Shown: one piece after another, positions 44,119 to 52,313 of the stretch
How the letters are laid out: the number at the start of each line of letters is the position of its first letter
Position numbering within the stretch: the stretch's first letter is position 1
Assembly (NCBI RefSeq): GCF_009749395.1
Contig: NZ_WBIR01000012.1
Location: 18,394 to 82,393 of the forward strand
Length of the DNA stretch: 64,000 bases
From: Agromyces salentinus
GTDB taxonomy: Bacteria; Actinomycetota; Actinomycetes; Actinomycetales; Microbacteriaceae
Direction of reading: 5' to 3'
Notes under the pieces: model-generated
What the model saw: the letters and a program-made list of their open reading frames with translations, nothing else
Told to the model about the DNA's origin: nothing
The model's database searches: none
Position numbers and translations under genes: made by a program

Positions 44119-45182
44119 AGTTCCTCGCCCACCTGGGTGATCCTGCTCCGCGAACGCGTGCCATCGAGGGGCGCGCCGATGCCCGCGCTGTCGCGCACGA
44201 TCTCGAGCGGTTCGCAGTGCTCGCCCCTGCCGAATCGCGACCAGTAGCGGGTGCCCGCGAGCACGAAGTCCGGTTCCAGGTAGCTGCGGATGCCGCTCTG
44301 CGACGCGAAGCACCGCAGCAGGGCGAGCTTCGTCTCGAGTTGTCCGTCGATCGGCACGAAGCGGCTCGGGCGGAACTCCACGGTCGACGACGGGCTCTGG
44401 TAGCACGCGACCGTCGGAACGGAACGCGTGGCGACCAGCGATGCCTCATGCACCGCCCGGTGGTCCTGGTGGCGGTCGTTCCGGCTGTGCGTGTAGATGA
44501 TCGAGGGCTTCACCTCGGCGACGACGCGTTCGATGATCGCGACCGTCGGGTCTGCATTCGGGATGCGAGTGTCCTCCAGGTCCTCGAGGAAGAGCCGTGC
44601 GCCGACGAGCTCGGCCGCCGCGAGCGACTCGTCCTGCCGGTCGTCGGCCTCGCCGCCCCTGGCGCCGCGGGAGAGCGTGAGGATCACGATCGGGTCCCCG
44701 ACTGCGGCATGTGCGGCCAGGATTCCGCCGACACCGAGCTCGACGTCGTCGGGGTGGGCTCCGATGGCGAGGATCGTGCGCTGCCGGCGCTGCGCTGCGG
44801 CTGCCCGAGCACGGGCTCCGAGGCGCGTGACGGCGGCGACGAGGTCGGCCGACGACACCGGCTTGGTCAGGAACTCGTCGGCACGATCGCGCAGTGCACG
44901 GACGGCGTAGTCGACCGATGCGTGCGCGGTCATGACGATGACCGGCAGGTCGGGGTCGCGACGATGGGTCTCCTCGAGGATGTCGAGGCCGCTCGACCCG
45001 GGAAGCTCGACATCCGTGATCACGACGTCGGGGGCGAATTCGGCGACGACCTCGGCGACGCCGTCCGCGCTGGCCAGCACGAGGACCTGGCACGCCGCCC
45101 GTTTCTCGAGCACGGTGCGCGTGTAGAGCGCGACGTCGGCGTCATCCTCGATGACGAGCACGCGGAGGGCACCCTCGAGCAC
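44115..45182 (-). CDS. Response-regulator receiver fused to PIG-L deacetylase
   Basis: 355 residues. Residues 6-125 are a receiver domain with the acidic pocket E12-D13-D14, phosphoacceptor Asp57 (VVITDVELPG), Thr85 and Lys107 (LTKP). Residues 135-310 are a PIG-L/LmbE zinc deacetylase with AHPDD at 142-146 and HQDHRAVH at 238-245. The linker is a short Ala/Arg helix. The output domain is thus an enzyme, normally N-deacetylating GlcNAc-type substrates, instead of a DNA-binding domain. First gene of the operon. Start GTG 45182 with a G-run upstream; a downstream GTG is possible. Confidence 0.9.
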   Translation of the reverse strand: MLEGALRVLVIEDDADVALYTRTVLEKRAACQVLVLASADGVAEVVAEFAPDVVITDVELPGSSGLDILEETHRRDPDLPVIVMTAHASVDYAVRALRDRADEFLTKPVSSADLVAAVTRLGARARAAAAQRRQRTILAIGAHPDDVELGVGGILAAHAAVGDPIVILTLSRGARGGEADDRQDESLAAAELVGARLFLEDLEDTRIPNADPTVAIIERVVAEVKPSIIYTHSRNDRHQDHRAVHEASLVATRSVPTVACYQSPSSTVEFRPSRFVPIDGQLETKLALLRCFASQSGIRSYLEPDFVLAGTRYWSRFGRGEHCEPLEIVRDSAGIGAPLDGTRSRSRITQVGEEL

Positions 45183-45255
45183 AGCACATCACCCCCCCGT
45201 GCCCCACTCTATTGAGGAGAGCGACGGTGGCGGGAGATCTTTTTCGCGGTGCTGC

Positions 45256-46677
45256 CTACGCGCACCAGTCCGAAGACCCGCCGGGCTGGGTCAGCACCAG
45301 CTCGCCGGTGGCGATGTCGATCACGCTCGTCAGGCGATCCCGGGACGAGGGTGCCTCGGGATAGCCGTCGGGGAGTGCATCCACGGCGGCGGTCTCCACG
45401 GCGACGAGGTGTCCATTGGGCGCGACGCAGGATCGGAGCATCCGGCTGTCGGGTCCCGTCGAGTAGCGCACCTGCGTGCCGACGTCGTCGACGAGCGCGA
45501 GGAGGGACTCCGCCGCCGCGTCTCCGCTGCCGTCCGTGCCGGCGAGCAGCACGGTGAGCAGGTGTGCGCCGTCGGCATCGAGCTGCGTCACGGAGCTCGG
45601 ATGCGCATGGTCGGGCAGGTCGGCGATGGGCAGGTCGTTGGGCCGCTCGGTACCGCTGCGGAGGTCGACGACTCGACCGCGGTCGGGGTCGGCCACGATG
45701 AGTTCCTGGGTTCCCGGCAGGAAGCCGCGGAGCTGGGTGGCCGAGCCGAGCGGTCTCGGCGGAACCAGTCCGAAGGCGTCGACGACGGAGAGCGCGCCGT
45801 CGAGGTCCTGGACCACCATCGAGGTCGTGCCCGGCACGAACCGCCAGTCGGCGACTCGCATCGGCGACCCGTCCAGGCCGACGACCGGCTCCGGTTCTGC
45901 CGGCTGCCCCGACACGTCGAGGGTGAACAGCGTGTCGGAGAACGCCGGCGCGGCGCCGCTCGGTCGCGCCAGCCCCTGATGCAGGTAGGCGATGAGCGGA
46001 TGCGTCGTCGAGCCGCTGATCGCGTGCACCTCGCCGGGCTCGACGAGGCCCATCGTCTGGGTCTGCTCGCCCAGCCCGGCGATGCGGAGCGTGTTCGAAC
46101 CGTCGTCCTCGATCGCGACGGCGACCACCGCATCGCCCGCCTGCGCGAACGACTGCAGCCTGGGCGCCTCGATGACGGCCTCGGGGGTGCGCTCGGCCGA
46201 TCCGGATCGGAGGATGGCGTCGGGCAGCCCGTCGGGGCTGCGCCGGACGAGGGTGAGGATTGCGGCATCCGCGGTCCTGAAGCCGTGCTCGACGGTGACC
46301 GCGGTGGGCTGCGCGGAGCCGACCACGCCGTCGATCGCGACGTGGAACTCGGTGTCGTAGGGGAGCGGTTCGGTGAACTCGACGACGAGCGCATCGCCCT
46401 CGACCGAGAGCTCGGCCGGGACTTCGGGCTCGACGCGGAGGACGCCGTCGACCCGGGCGATCGCCTGGTTGAGCTCGAGCTCGACGCGGCCGTCGGCGAG
46501 CCTGGTCACGCGTTGGACGTCGACGGATGCCTCGGCGAGCCGCGGACCCTGCACGAAGCCGGCGACGCCGAGCGCCGTCGCCGCGACCGCGAGCGCGCCG
46601 ATCGTGCCGAGGAGGCGGCGGCGGAACCGGTGCCCCTCGGCCGCGACGGGGGCTCCGACGGCCGGATCAGAAGACAT
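45256..46677 (-). CDS. Membrane-anchored Ig-like/beta-propeller protein, unknown
   Basis: 473 residues. A cytoplasmic N-terminus and one transmembrane helix (about 23-43) precede an SbsA-like Ig domain (about 50-130) and a beta-propeller-like region of WD/PQQ-type repeats to the end. There are two Cys in the C-terminal part (SCVAP, SDWCA). It overlaps the TIGR03943 gene by 11 bases and so belongs to the permease operon beside the zinc transporter. It may serve as an extracytoplasmic metal or protein scaffold; no direct evidence. Confidence 0.65.
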   Translation of the reverse strand: MSSDPAVGAPVAAEGHRFRRRLLGTIGALAVAATALGVAGFVQGPRLAEASVDVQRVTRLADGRVELELNQAIARVDGVLRVEPEVPAELSVEGDALVVEFTEPLPYDTEFHVAIDGVVGSAQPTAVTVEHGFRTADAAILTLVRRSPDGLPDAILRSGSAERTPEAVIEAPRLQSFAQAGDAVVAVAIEDDGSNTLRIAGLGEQTQTMGLVEPGEVHAISGSTTHPLIAYLHQGLARPSGAAPAFSDTLFTLDVSGQPAEPEPVVGLDGSPMRVADWRFVPGTTSMVVQDLDGALSVVDAFGLVPPRPLGSATQLRGFLPGTQELIVADPDRGRVVDLRSGTERPNDLPIADLPDHAHPSSVTQLDADGAHLLTVLLAGTDGSGDAAAESLLALVDDVGTQVRYSTGPDSRMLRSCVAPNGHLVAVETAAVDALPDGYPEAPSSRDRLTSVIDIATGELVLTQPGGSSDWCA

Positions 46678-47488
46678 ACGGCTGCTCCGGCTGTGACGTG
46701 GGCTCGACCGACTGCGGCACCAGGACGGCCCCCTCGCCGCCGGCGGGGTCGCCTCCGAACGCGCCGGTCGCGATCACCCAGTCGTCCACGGCGAAACGCT
46801 CGCGCCAGCCGGGGAGATGCACGGTGATCCCGATGGGCTGCGCGTCGACCGCGCAGCAGGTCACGGTGAATCGTGCGATGGTGAACGCGTCGTCGGGGTC
46901 GCCGGGTGCCGGTGCGATGAAGCCGGTGAGCTCCACCTCCTGGCCGGAGAACGCGGAGGGGCTCTCGCTCTGGCGCAGGAGCAGCGCCCAGTCCTTGATC
47001 GTGAAGCTGCCGAGGTCCGCGCCCGCGAGACTCGGGGCATCGCCCGCGAGGTCGGCCGTCGTCCGGTCGATGTCCCGGTCCACCGCCGTCTGCGCGGTGA
47101 GGGCCGCGGGCGGGAGCACGAGCAGCGCGAGGACGGCGCCCACGACGATGGTGCCGCTCACGACCGCGCCGGTCGCGCCGAGACGCCGTCGCCGGGCGGT
47201 CAGGCGTGTCCTGTGCGGATGCGCGGCGGCATCCGCCGACGGGTCGTGGTTGGCGTGCTCGTCGTGGCCGGACCCGTGCTCGTGGTCCTCCGCGTCGCGA
47301 TCGGGGGCGAGCGCGAGGGCGACCAGCGCCAGGAGCCCGCCGATGACGGACATGATCGCGGTGAAGACGAAGTAGCGCGGGTGGATGTACAGGGCCAGCT
47401 GCCCCGTGAGGGTGAGCCAGAGCGTCGCGACCACGCCGACGAGGGTGAGGGCGATGCCCTTCCAGCGTTGGATGAGCCTAGGCCACAA
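46667..47488 (-). CDS. TIGR03943/DUF1980 putative permease subunit
   Basis: 273 residues. Two N-terminal transmembrane helices, a His/Asp-rich loop (DAEDHEHGSGHDEHANHD) that could bind metal, a third helix, then an extracytoplasmic domain with the family features EVELTGFI, RFTVTCCAVDAQPIG and VDDWVIATG. Relatives (YcgQ) accompany YraQ-type permeases and are Zur-controlled in Bacillus. It overlaps the permease gene by 11 bases. Confidence 0.8.
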   Translation of the reverse strand: MWPRLIQRWKGIALTLVGVVATLWLTLTGQLALYIHPRYFVFTAIMSVIGGLLALVALALAPDRDAEDHEHGSGHDEHANHDPSADAAAHPHRTRLTARRRRLGATGAVVSGTIVVGAVLALLVLPPAALTAQTAVDRDIDRTTADLAGDAPSLAGADLGSFTIKDWALLLRQSESPSAFSGQEVELTGFIAPAPGDPDDAFTIARFTVTCCAVDAQPIGITVHLPGWRERFAVDDWVIATGAFGGDPAGGEGAVLVPQSVEPTSQPEQPYVF

Positions 47489-48491
47489 GGTTGACCCCCA
47501 ACCCGATCGCGGCGCTCGCGAGCGCCACGATCGCCGTGAGTTGCACGAGCGTGCGCGCGGTGAACGTGGTGCGGAGCAGGGCGAGCATCTTCACGTCGAT
47601 CATCGGCCCGAACACGAGGAACGCGACGATCGCACCGGGCATGAATGTCGACCCGAACGAGAGCACGAAGAAGGCGTCGACGTTCGAGCAGATCGAGATG
47701 ACGAACGCCAGGAGCATGAGGGCGAAGACCGAGAGCACCGGGTTCTGCCCGAGCGTCACGAGCACGTCGCGCGACACGGCGACCTGGATCAGTCCCGCGA
47801 TCGCCGAGCCGACGAAGAGGGCCGGCAGCATCTCCCCGGTCTCCTCGAGGAACATGCGGGCGGCGGTGCGCGGCTTCGATGAGGCATCCGCCGTCGCATC
47901 GTGCGCGCACGACGCAGCGAACCCGCGCGTCAGCAACGACATCGGGTCGGGATGCCGGCTGTAGACCCAGCCCACGAGGTTCGCGATGACGAAGCCGCCG
48001 GCGATGCGGGCGACGAGGATGCCGTCGTCCCAGCCGAAGGCCTGGTAGGTCGTGATGATCGTGACGGGGTTCAGGATCGGCGCGGCGAGCAGGAAGGTCA
48101 TCGACTCGCCGACGGAGAGCCCTCGCTTGATGAGCCCGCGGGCAAGCGGGACATTGCCGCATTCGCACACCGGCAGCAGCACGCCAAGCAGCGAGACGAC
48201 GACGCGCCTGAGCGCGGGGCTCCGCGGCATCCGCCGGACCAGGAAGTCCTCTGGCAGGAAGAGTTGCACCGCGATCGAGAGCAGGATGCCGAGGAACACG
48301 AACGGCAGGCTCTCGATGACCACGCTCACCGAGAGGGTCACGAAGTCCTGGACGCGATCGGACAGTCCGGCGCCGAGCTCTGGCGGCGCGAAGAGGCGGA
48401 TCGAGACGAGCGCCAGCAGGGCTGCGATGCCGAGACCGAGGCCCGTCGCCCGGACGCGGGTGCGTGGGCGGTGATCGAGCGTGCGAGACAT
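47478..48491 (-). CDS. YraQ/DUF318-family permease
   Basis: 337 residues with eight or more hydrophobic helices. The conserved patch PVCECGNVPLARGL and the later SICSNVDAFFVLSF are typical of PF03773 (YcgR/ArsP-like) permeases. A cytoplasmic Cys/His loop (FAASCAHDATAD) sits in the middle. With the TIGR03943 partner it probably moves a metal or metal complex under zinc limitation; substrate unproven. The ATG is 7 bases from a -10 box. Confidence 0.8.
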   Translation of the reverse strand: MSRTLDHRPRTRVRATGLGLGIAALLALVSIRLFAPPELGAGLSDRVQDFVTLSVSVVIESLPFVFLGILLSIAVQLFLPEDFLVRRMPRSPALRRVVVSLLGVLLPVCECGNVPLARGLIKRGLSVGESMTFLLAAPILNPVTIITTYQAFGWDDGILVARIAGGFVIANLVGWVYSRHPDPMSLLTRGFAASCAHDATADASSKPRTAARMFLEETGEMLPALFVGSAIAGLIQVAVSRDVLVTLGQNPVLSVFALMLLAFVISICSNVDAFFVLSFGSTFMPGAIVAFLVFGPMIDVKMLALLRTTFTARTLVQLTAIVALASAAIGLGVNLVA

Positions 48492-48498
48492 CCGGACC

Positions 48499-48504
48499 AG
48501 CCTA
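48499..48504 (-). promoter_or_regulatory. -10 box of the permease operon
   Basis: TAGGCT on the minus strand, 7 bases before the ATG at 48491. Confidence 0.45.
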
Positions 48505-48554
48505 CGTCGGATGGTGGGCCGAGCCGGTGCGGCCCACCGCTGGGCGCGGCGCCG

Positions 48555-49178
48555 TCACGGCAGCCGGATCACGGCGTCGAACCGGTCGAGCTCGTCGAGC
48601 GCGTGCGTGACCACCACGACCCCGGTGCCGCCGGAGACGGCCGTCTGGATCGCCGCGTTCACGGCCGACCTGGACTCGTCGTCGAGGGCGTTCATCGGTT
48701 CGTCGAGCAGGAGGAGACGGGCTCGCCGGGCGAGGCCCTGCGCGAGCAGCGCTCGTTGACGCTGGCCGCCCGAGAGTGCTGCGACTGGTCGACGGCGGAG
48801 GTCGGCGATGCCGACGGCCTCGAGGCTCGCGGAGACGATCGCGCGGTCGTCGCGGCCCAGGCGCCGGAGCGCGCCCGTCCGTCGCCAGCGCCCCATCGCG
48901 GCCAGTTCCCCGACCGTGACGGGCAGACGCGTGGAGATCGCGCTGCGCTGCGGGACGAGTGCGACCTCACCGGGGAAGGCCAGTTCTACTCGCCCCGCCC
49001 GTGGTCGATGCAGCCCGGCGATCGTCTCGAGGAGGGTCGACTTGCCGGCGCCGTTCGGGCCGACGACGACCGTGACCGCGCCCGCGCGAACGCTGAGCGA
49101 GACGTCGCGGAGCACCGGGTGGCCGTCGAGGTCGACATCGAGGCGGATGGCGCGAGCGAGGGGAGTGGTGGCGTGCAC
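48555..49178 (-). CDS. aztA: Zinc ABC transporter ATP-binding protein AztA
   Basis: 207 residues. Walker A VGPNGAGKST, Q-loop VPQRSAI, ABC signature LSGGQRQRA, Walker B LLLLDEPMNAL and H-loop VTHALDE are all intact. It energises the permease encoded divergently. GTG 49178 is chosen because a TACAGT -10 overlaps the upstream GTG (49187) and lies 7 bases before 49178. It shares a Zur-like operator with aztB. Confidence 0.85.
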   Translation of the reverse strand: MHATTPLARAIRLDVDLDGHPVLRDVSLSVRAGAVTVVVGPNGAGKSTLLETIAGLHRPRAGRVELAFPGEVALVPQRSAISTRLPVTVGELAAMGRWRRTGALRRLGRDDRAIVSASLEAVGIADLRRRPVAALSGGQRQRALLAQGLARRARLLLLDEPMNALDDESRSAVNAAIQTAVSGGTGVVVVTHALDELDRFDAVIRLP

Positions 49179-49185
49179 CCGCGTC

Positions 49186-49191
49186 ACTGTA
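49186..49191 (-). promoter_or_regulatory. -10 box of aztA
   Basis: TACAGT on the minus strand, part of an inverted repeat (GTAGCA ... TGCTAC) mirrored by the aztB -10. Confidence 0.5.
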
Positions 49192-49194
49192 GCA

Positions 49195-49207
49195 AATGAT
49201 TATCATT
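49195..49207. promoter_or_regulatory. Zur-like operator between aztA and aztB
   Basis: AATGAT-T-ATCATT is a perfect 13-bp palindrome of Fur/Zur type, in the most AT-rich spot of the region. It sits in the -35 zone of both divergent promoters, so bound repressor would shut off both. Zur rather than Fur is inferred from the zinc transporter genes. Confidence 0.7.
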
Positions 49208-49219
49208 CTCAATTAATGC

Positions 49220-49225
49220 TACGGT
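49220..49225 (+). promoter_or_regulatory. -10 box of aztB
   Basis: TACGGT, 7 bases before the GTG at 49233; leaderless spacing. Confidence 0.5.
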
Positions 49226-49232
49226 CCTCCGT

Positions 49233-51362
49233 GTGACCCTCCTGATGGACCCCTTCACCTCCGCCTTCATGCTTCGTGCGCTCGCCGCCGGCGTGCTCGT
49301 CGCCGTGCTCTGCGCCGTCGTCGGCACCTGGGTGGTGGCCCGCGGTATGGCGTTCCTCGGGGAGGCGATGGCCCACGGCGTGCTGCCGGGCGTCGCGTTG
49401 GCGACGCTCGTCGGAGCGCCGGTGCTCCTCGGCGCCGCGGTGAGCGCCGCGGTGATGTCCGTCGGCGTGAGCGTCGTACAGCACCGGTGGCGACTCTCGG
49501 CCGACACGAGCATCGGCCTGCTGTTCGTGGCCAGCCTCGCGCTCGGGGTCGTGATCATCTCCGGTTCGGGGACCTTCGCGACGGATGCCACGGCGATCCT
49601 CTTCGGCGACATCCTGGCGGTTCGCCCCGACCAGGTGGTGGCCCTCGCCGCCGCGACGCTCGTGACCGTCGGCCTGGCGACCGCCTTCCATCGACCCTTC
49701 GTCGCGCTCGCCGTCGACCCGCGCCAGGCCCGGCTCCTCGGGCTTCGGCCGAAGCTCGCGCAGGCCATGCTCGTCGGGCTCATCGCAATCGCCGTCGTGT
49801 CCGCGTACCAGGCGGTCGGCTCCCTCCTCGTCCTCGGCATGCTCCTCGGCCCCGTCGTGGCTGCGAACCGGTGGACCGTGCGCCTGCCGACGACGATGGC
49901 GCTCGGAGCGTGCATCGGGGCGATCGCGGTGTGGGTCGGGCTGCTGGTCTCCTGGCACGCCGGCACGGCCGCCGGCGCCACGGTCGCGCTCGCCGCCGTC
50001 GCGAGCGTGCCCGCCTCGGCCGCGATTCGCGAACTGGTGCGGCGCTCGCGCTCGCGTGACCGTACGGGCTCGCGCACCGGCCTTCCCTCCGGTCGAGGAA
50101 CGACTTCTCTGCATCGACGTCGCACCTCCACCGCGGTCGTGACCGCGATGGTCCTGGCCGTCGCGGGCTGCGCCGGTCCGTCGGGCCTTCCGACCGGCTC
50201 AGGGGCGGATGCCGCTGGGTTCGAGGAAGACGGCCACGGGCGCGTCGAGGGGGCGCAGGAGCTCGCGGAGGCCCAGGCGCACCTGCTCACGGTCGACGAA
50301 CAGGGTTCCGTCGCCCACCTGGACCTGCTCGACGCTTCGATCGAGGAACTGGGCGCACTCGTCGGCGTCGAGTCACTGGCCAGCGAGGGTCGGTACGCCT
50401 ACGCGGTGCGGCCCGCGGCCGACGCCGTGACGGTCATCGACAGCGGCGTGTGGACCTGGAGCCACGTCGATCACTTCCACTACTACCGTGCCGACCCGAG
50501 GAAGCTGGGCGAGATCGCGGGACAGGGCGGAGCCACGGTGTCAGCCAGCGATGCGGGCATGGGAGCCTTCTTCGCCGCCTCCGGCGAAGCGGTGCTCATC
50601 CTCTCGGAGACCCTCGGACACGGCTCCCTGGACGAGGCGTTCCGCGTGCAGGTCGCGCCGCACGACGGCCTCATCGTGCCAGTGGGAACGCGCGCCGTCG
50701 TGACCGAGCCCGGCGCCGACGGCGTGGCCGATCGCGTCCGCGCGCTCGCGGCGGACGGCAGCCCGGGCGCCGCAACCGCCTGCCCGGCCGCCAAGGGCAC
50801 GATCACCACGGTGGTCGGCGTCGTGATCGGATGTCGCGACGGGGCCGTGCTGGCGAACGCTGGCGAGGACGGCACGATCGCCTTCGAGCGGATTCCGTAC
50901 CCGGACGACGTCGAAGCGCCCCGCGCGGAGCAGTTCGATGCCCGCGAGTCGCGCCCGACCGTGGCCGCGCTCGCCGGCGGCACGGGGGCCACGAGCATCT
51001 GGCTGCTCGACACCCGAGCTCGGGCATGGCGCCTCATCGAGGCCGGCGAACCGCTCGCGCGGGTCACCGCCGTGGACGACGCCGACGGACATGTGCTGGC
51101 CCTCACCATGAGCGGCCGCGTGCTCGTGCTCGACGGCGCGACCGGCGGACGCCTGGCCTCGACCGAACCGCTCCTCGCGGCCACCGTCGCCGATCAGGCC
51201 CGTCTCGCGGGCGTCGAGCTCATCGCCGACCAGCATCGTGCCTACCTCAACGGCGTCGCCGAGCGGCGACTGTTCGAGATCGACTTCGCCGATGGCGCTC
51301 GCGTCGCGCGCACGTTCGAGACGGCGGCCGAACCGCGATTCCTGCTGGAGACGGGCCGATGA
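49233..51362 (+). CDS. aztB: AztB permease fused to an AztD-like extracytoplasmic propeller
   Basis: 709 residues. Residues 1-265 are an ABC-3 family zinc permease with about eight helices (GTWVVARGMAFLGEAMAHGV; AYQAVGSLLVLGMLLGP). A basic stretch follows (RRSRSRDRTGSRTG ... LHRRR), then a hydrophobic run with lipobox VAGC (Cys313). Residues 330-709 form a beta-propeller resembling AztD, including CPAAKGT and GCRDGAVL, plus a His cluster HVDHFHYY. Either the fusion is real, with an internal signal anchor, or a second gene starts at CTG 50109. The stop overlaps aztC (ATGA). Confidence 0.75.
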   Translation: MTLLMDPFTSAFMLRALAAGVLVAVLCAVVGTWVVARGMAFLGEAMAHGVLPGVALATLVGAPVLLGAAVSAAVMSVGVSVVQHRWRLSADTSIGLLFVASLALGVVIISGSGTFATDATAILFGDILAVRPDQVVALAAATLVTVGLATAFHRPFVALAVDPRQARLLGLRPKLAQAMLVGLIAIAVVSAYQAVGSLLVLGMLLGPVVAANRWTVRLPTTMALGACIGAIAVWVGLLVSWHAGTAAGATVALAAVASVPASAAIRELVRRSRSRDRTGSRTGLPSGRGTTSLHRRRTSTAVVTAMVLAVAGCAGPSGLPTGSGADAAGFEEDGHGRVEGAQELAEAQAHLLTVDEQGSVAHLDLLDASIEELGALVGVESLASEGRYAYAVRPAADAVTVIDSGVWTWSHVDHFHYYRADPRKLGEIAGQGGATVSASDAGMGAFFAASGEAVLILSETLGHGSLDEAFRVQVAPHDGLIVPVGTRAVVTEPGADGVADRVRALAADGSPGAATACPAAKGTITTVVGVVIGCRDGAVLANAGEDGTIAFERIPYPDDVEAPRAEQFDARESRPTVAALAGGTGATSIWLLDTRARAWRLIEAGEPLARVTAVDDADGHVLALTMSGRVLVLDGATGGRLASTEPLLAATVADQARLAGVELIADQHRAYLNGVAERRLFEIDFADGARVARTFETAAEPRFLLETGR
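50095..50111 (+). other. Internal ribosome-binding site and CTG codon before the propeller part of aztB
   Basis: GAGGA at 50095-50099 lies 9 bases before an in-frame CTG (50109). Reading from there gives LHRRRTSTAVVTAMVLAVAGC minus its last residue count, that is, a basic n-region, a hydrophobic core and a lipobox: a complete lipoprotein signal peptide. Confidence 0.4.
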
Positions 51363-52303
51363 CCGCGACCGCGCGGATGCTCGCGGCGGCCCTCGTGCTC
51401 GCGGCGCCGGCGATGTGCCTCACCGCCTGCACGTCGGAGTCCTCCGACCGCCCGCTCGTGGTGGCGACCACCAACATCCTGGGAGACGTGGTCTCCGAAC
51501 TGGCCGACGGTGAGTTCGAGGTGCTGACGCTCATGCCGTCGAACGCGGATCCCCACTCGTTCGAGATCTCGGCGCAGACGGCCGCCCGCCTCCGCGAGGC
51601 GGAGCTGATCGTCGCGAACGGCTTGGGCCTCGAGGAGGGCCTCGCCGCGCAGGTGGAGGCGGCGGCCGCCGACGGGGTGCCGGTGCTCTTCGCCGGGGAC
51701 CACGTGGAAGCGCTCGAGTACGGGGGAGACGGTGCGGCCGCGTCGCTCGATCCGCATTTCTGGACGGACCCCGCCCGCATGGTCGATGTCGTCTCGGTGG
51801 TCAGCGACGAGCTCCTGCGAGTCGACGCCGTCGAGTCGACCGCGATCACGGCGAACTCGAATGCCTACCTGGCCGAGCTCGCGGAGCTCGACGCCGAGAT
51901 GGTCGCGGCCTTCGAGGCGATCCCGGCCGCCCGACGCGCGCTGGTCACGAACCACCACGTCTTCGGGTACCTCGCGCAGCGTTTCGACTTCCGCATCATC
52001 GGCGCCGTGGTTCCGAGCGGCACGACGCTCGCCGCCCCCAGCGCGAGCGACCTGCGCGACCTCGTCTCGGCGATCGACGCCGCCGCGGTGCCGACGATCT
52101 TCGCCGATTCGTCGCAGCCCGACCGGCTCGCCCAGGTGCTCGCGGAGGAGGCCGACCGCGAGGTGGCGGTCGTCGAGCTCTACACCGAGTCGCTCACCGA
52201 CGCCGACGGCGACGCCCCCACCTACCTCGACCTGATGCGCGTCAACACCGACCGCATCTCCGACGGGCTCTCACACGAGCGCCCACAACCACCCCAGAGA
52301 TGA
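51359..52303 (+). CDS. aztC: Zinc-binding lipoprotein of the ABC transporter, AztC
   Basis: 314 residues. Lipobox LTAC (Cys24), then a cluster A-I metal-binding fold. Probable zinc ligands: His66 (ADPHSFE), the His in LDPHFWTD, the pair in TNHHVFGY, and a late acidic residue in FADSSQPD. It captures zinc outside the membrane and hands it to the permease. The long His-rich loop of ZnuA is absent, as in AztC. ATG overlaps the upstream stop. Confidence 0.85.
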   Translation: MTATARMLAAALVLAAPAMCLTACTSESSDRPLVVATTNILGDVVSELADGEFEVLTLMPSNADPHSFEISAQTAARLREAELIVANGLGLEEGLAAQVEAAAADGVPVLFAGDHVEALEYGGDGAAASLDPHFWTDPARMVDVVSVVSDELLRVDAVESTAITANSNAYLAELAELDAEMVAAFEAIPAARRALVTNHHVFGYLAQRFDFRIIGAVVPSGTTLAAPSASDLRDLVSAIDAAAVPTIFADSSQPDRLAQVLAEEADREVAVVELYTESLTDADGDAPTYLDLMRVNTDRISDGLSHERPQPPQR

Positions 52304-52313
52304 GAGGGAGCCC

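Noticed and set aside
44115..45182. Receiver-PIG-L fusion as an artefact of frame choice
   Set aside because: Both domains are in one continuous frame with a plausible helical linker, and the overlap with the next gene depends on that same frame.
50450..51358. Upstream extension of aztC
   Set aside because: It overlaps the propeller part of aztB in another frame; the signal peptide and ATGA overlap place the start at 51359.
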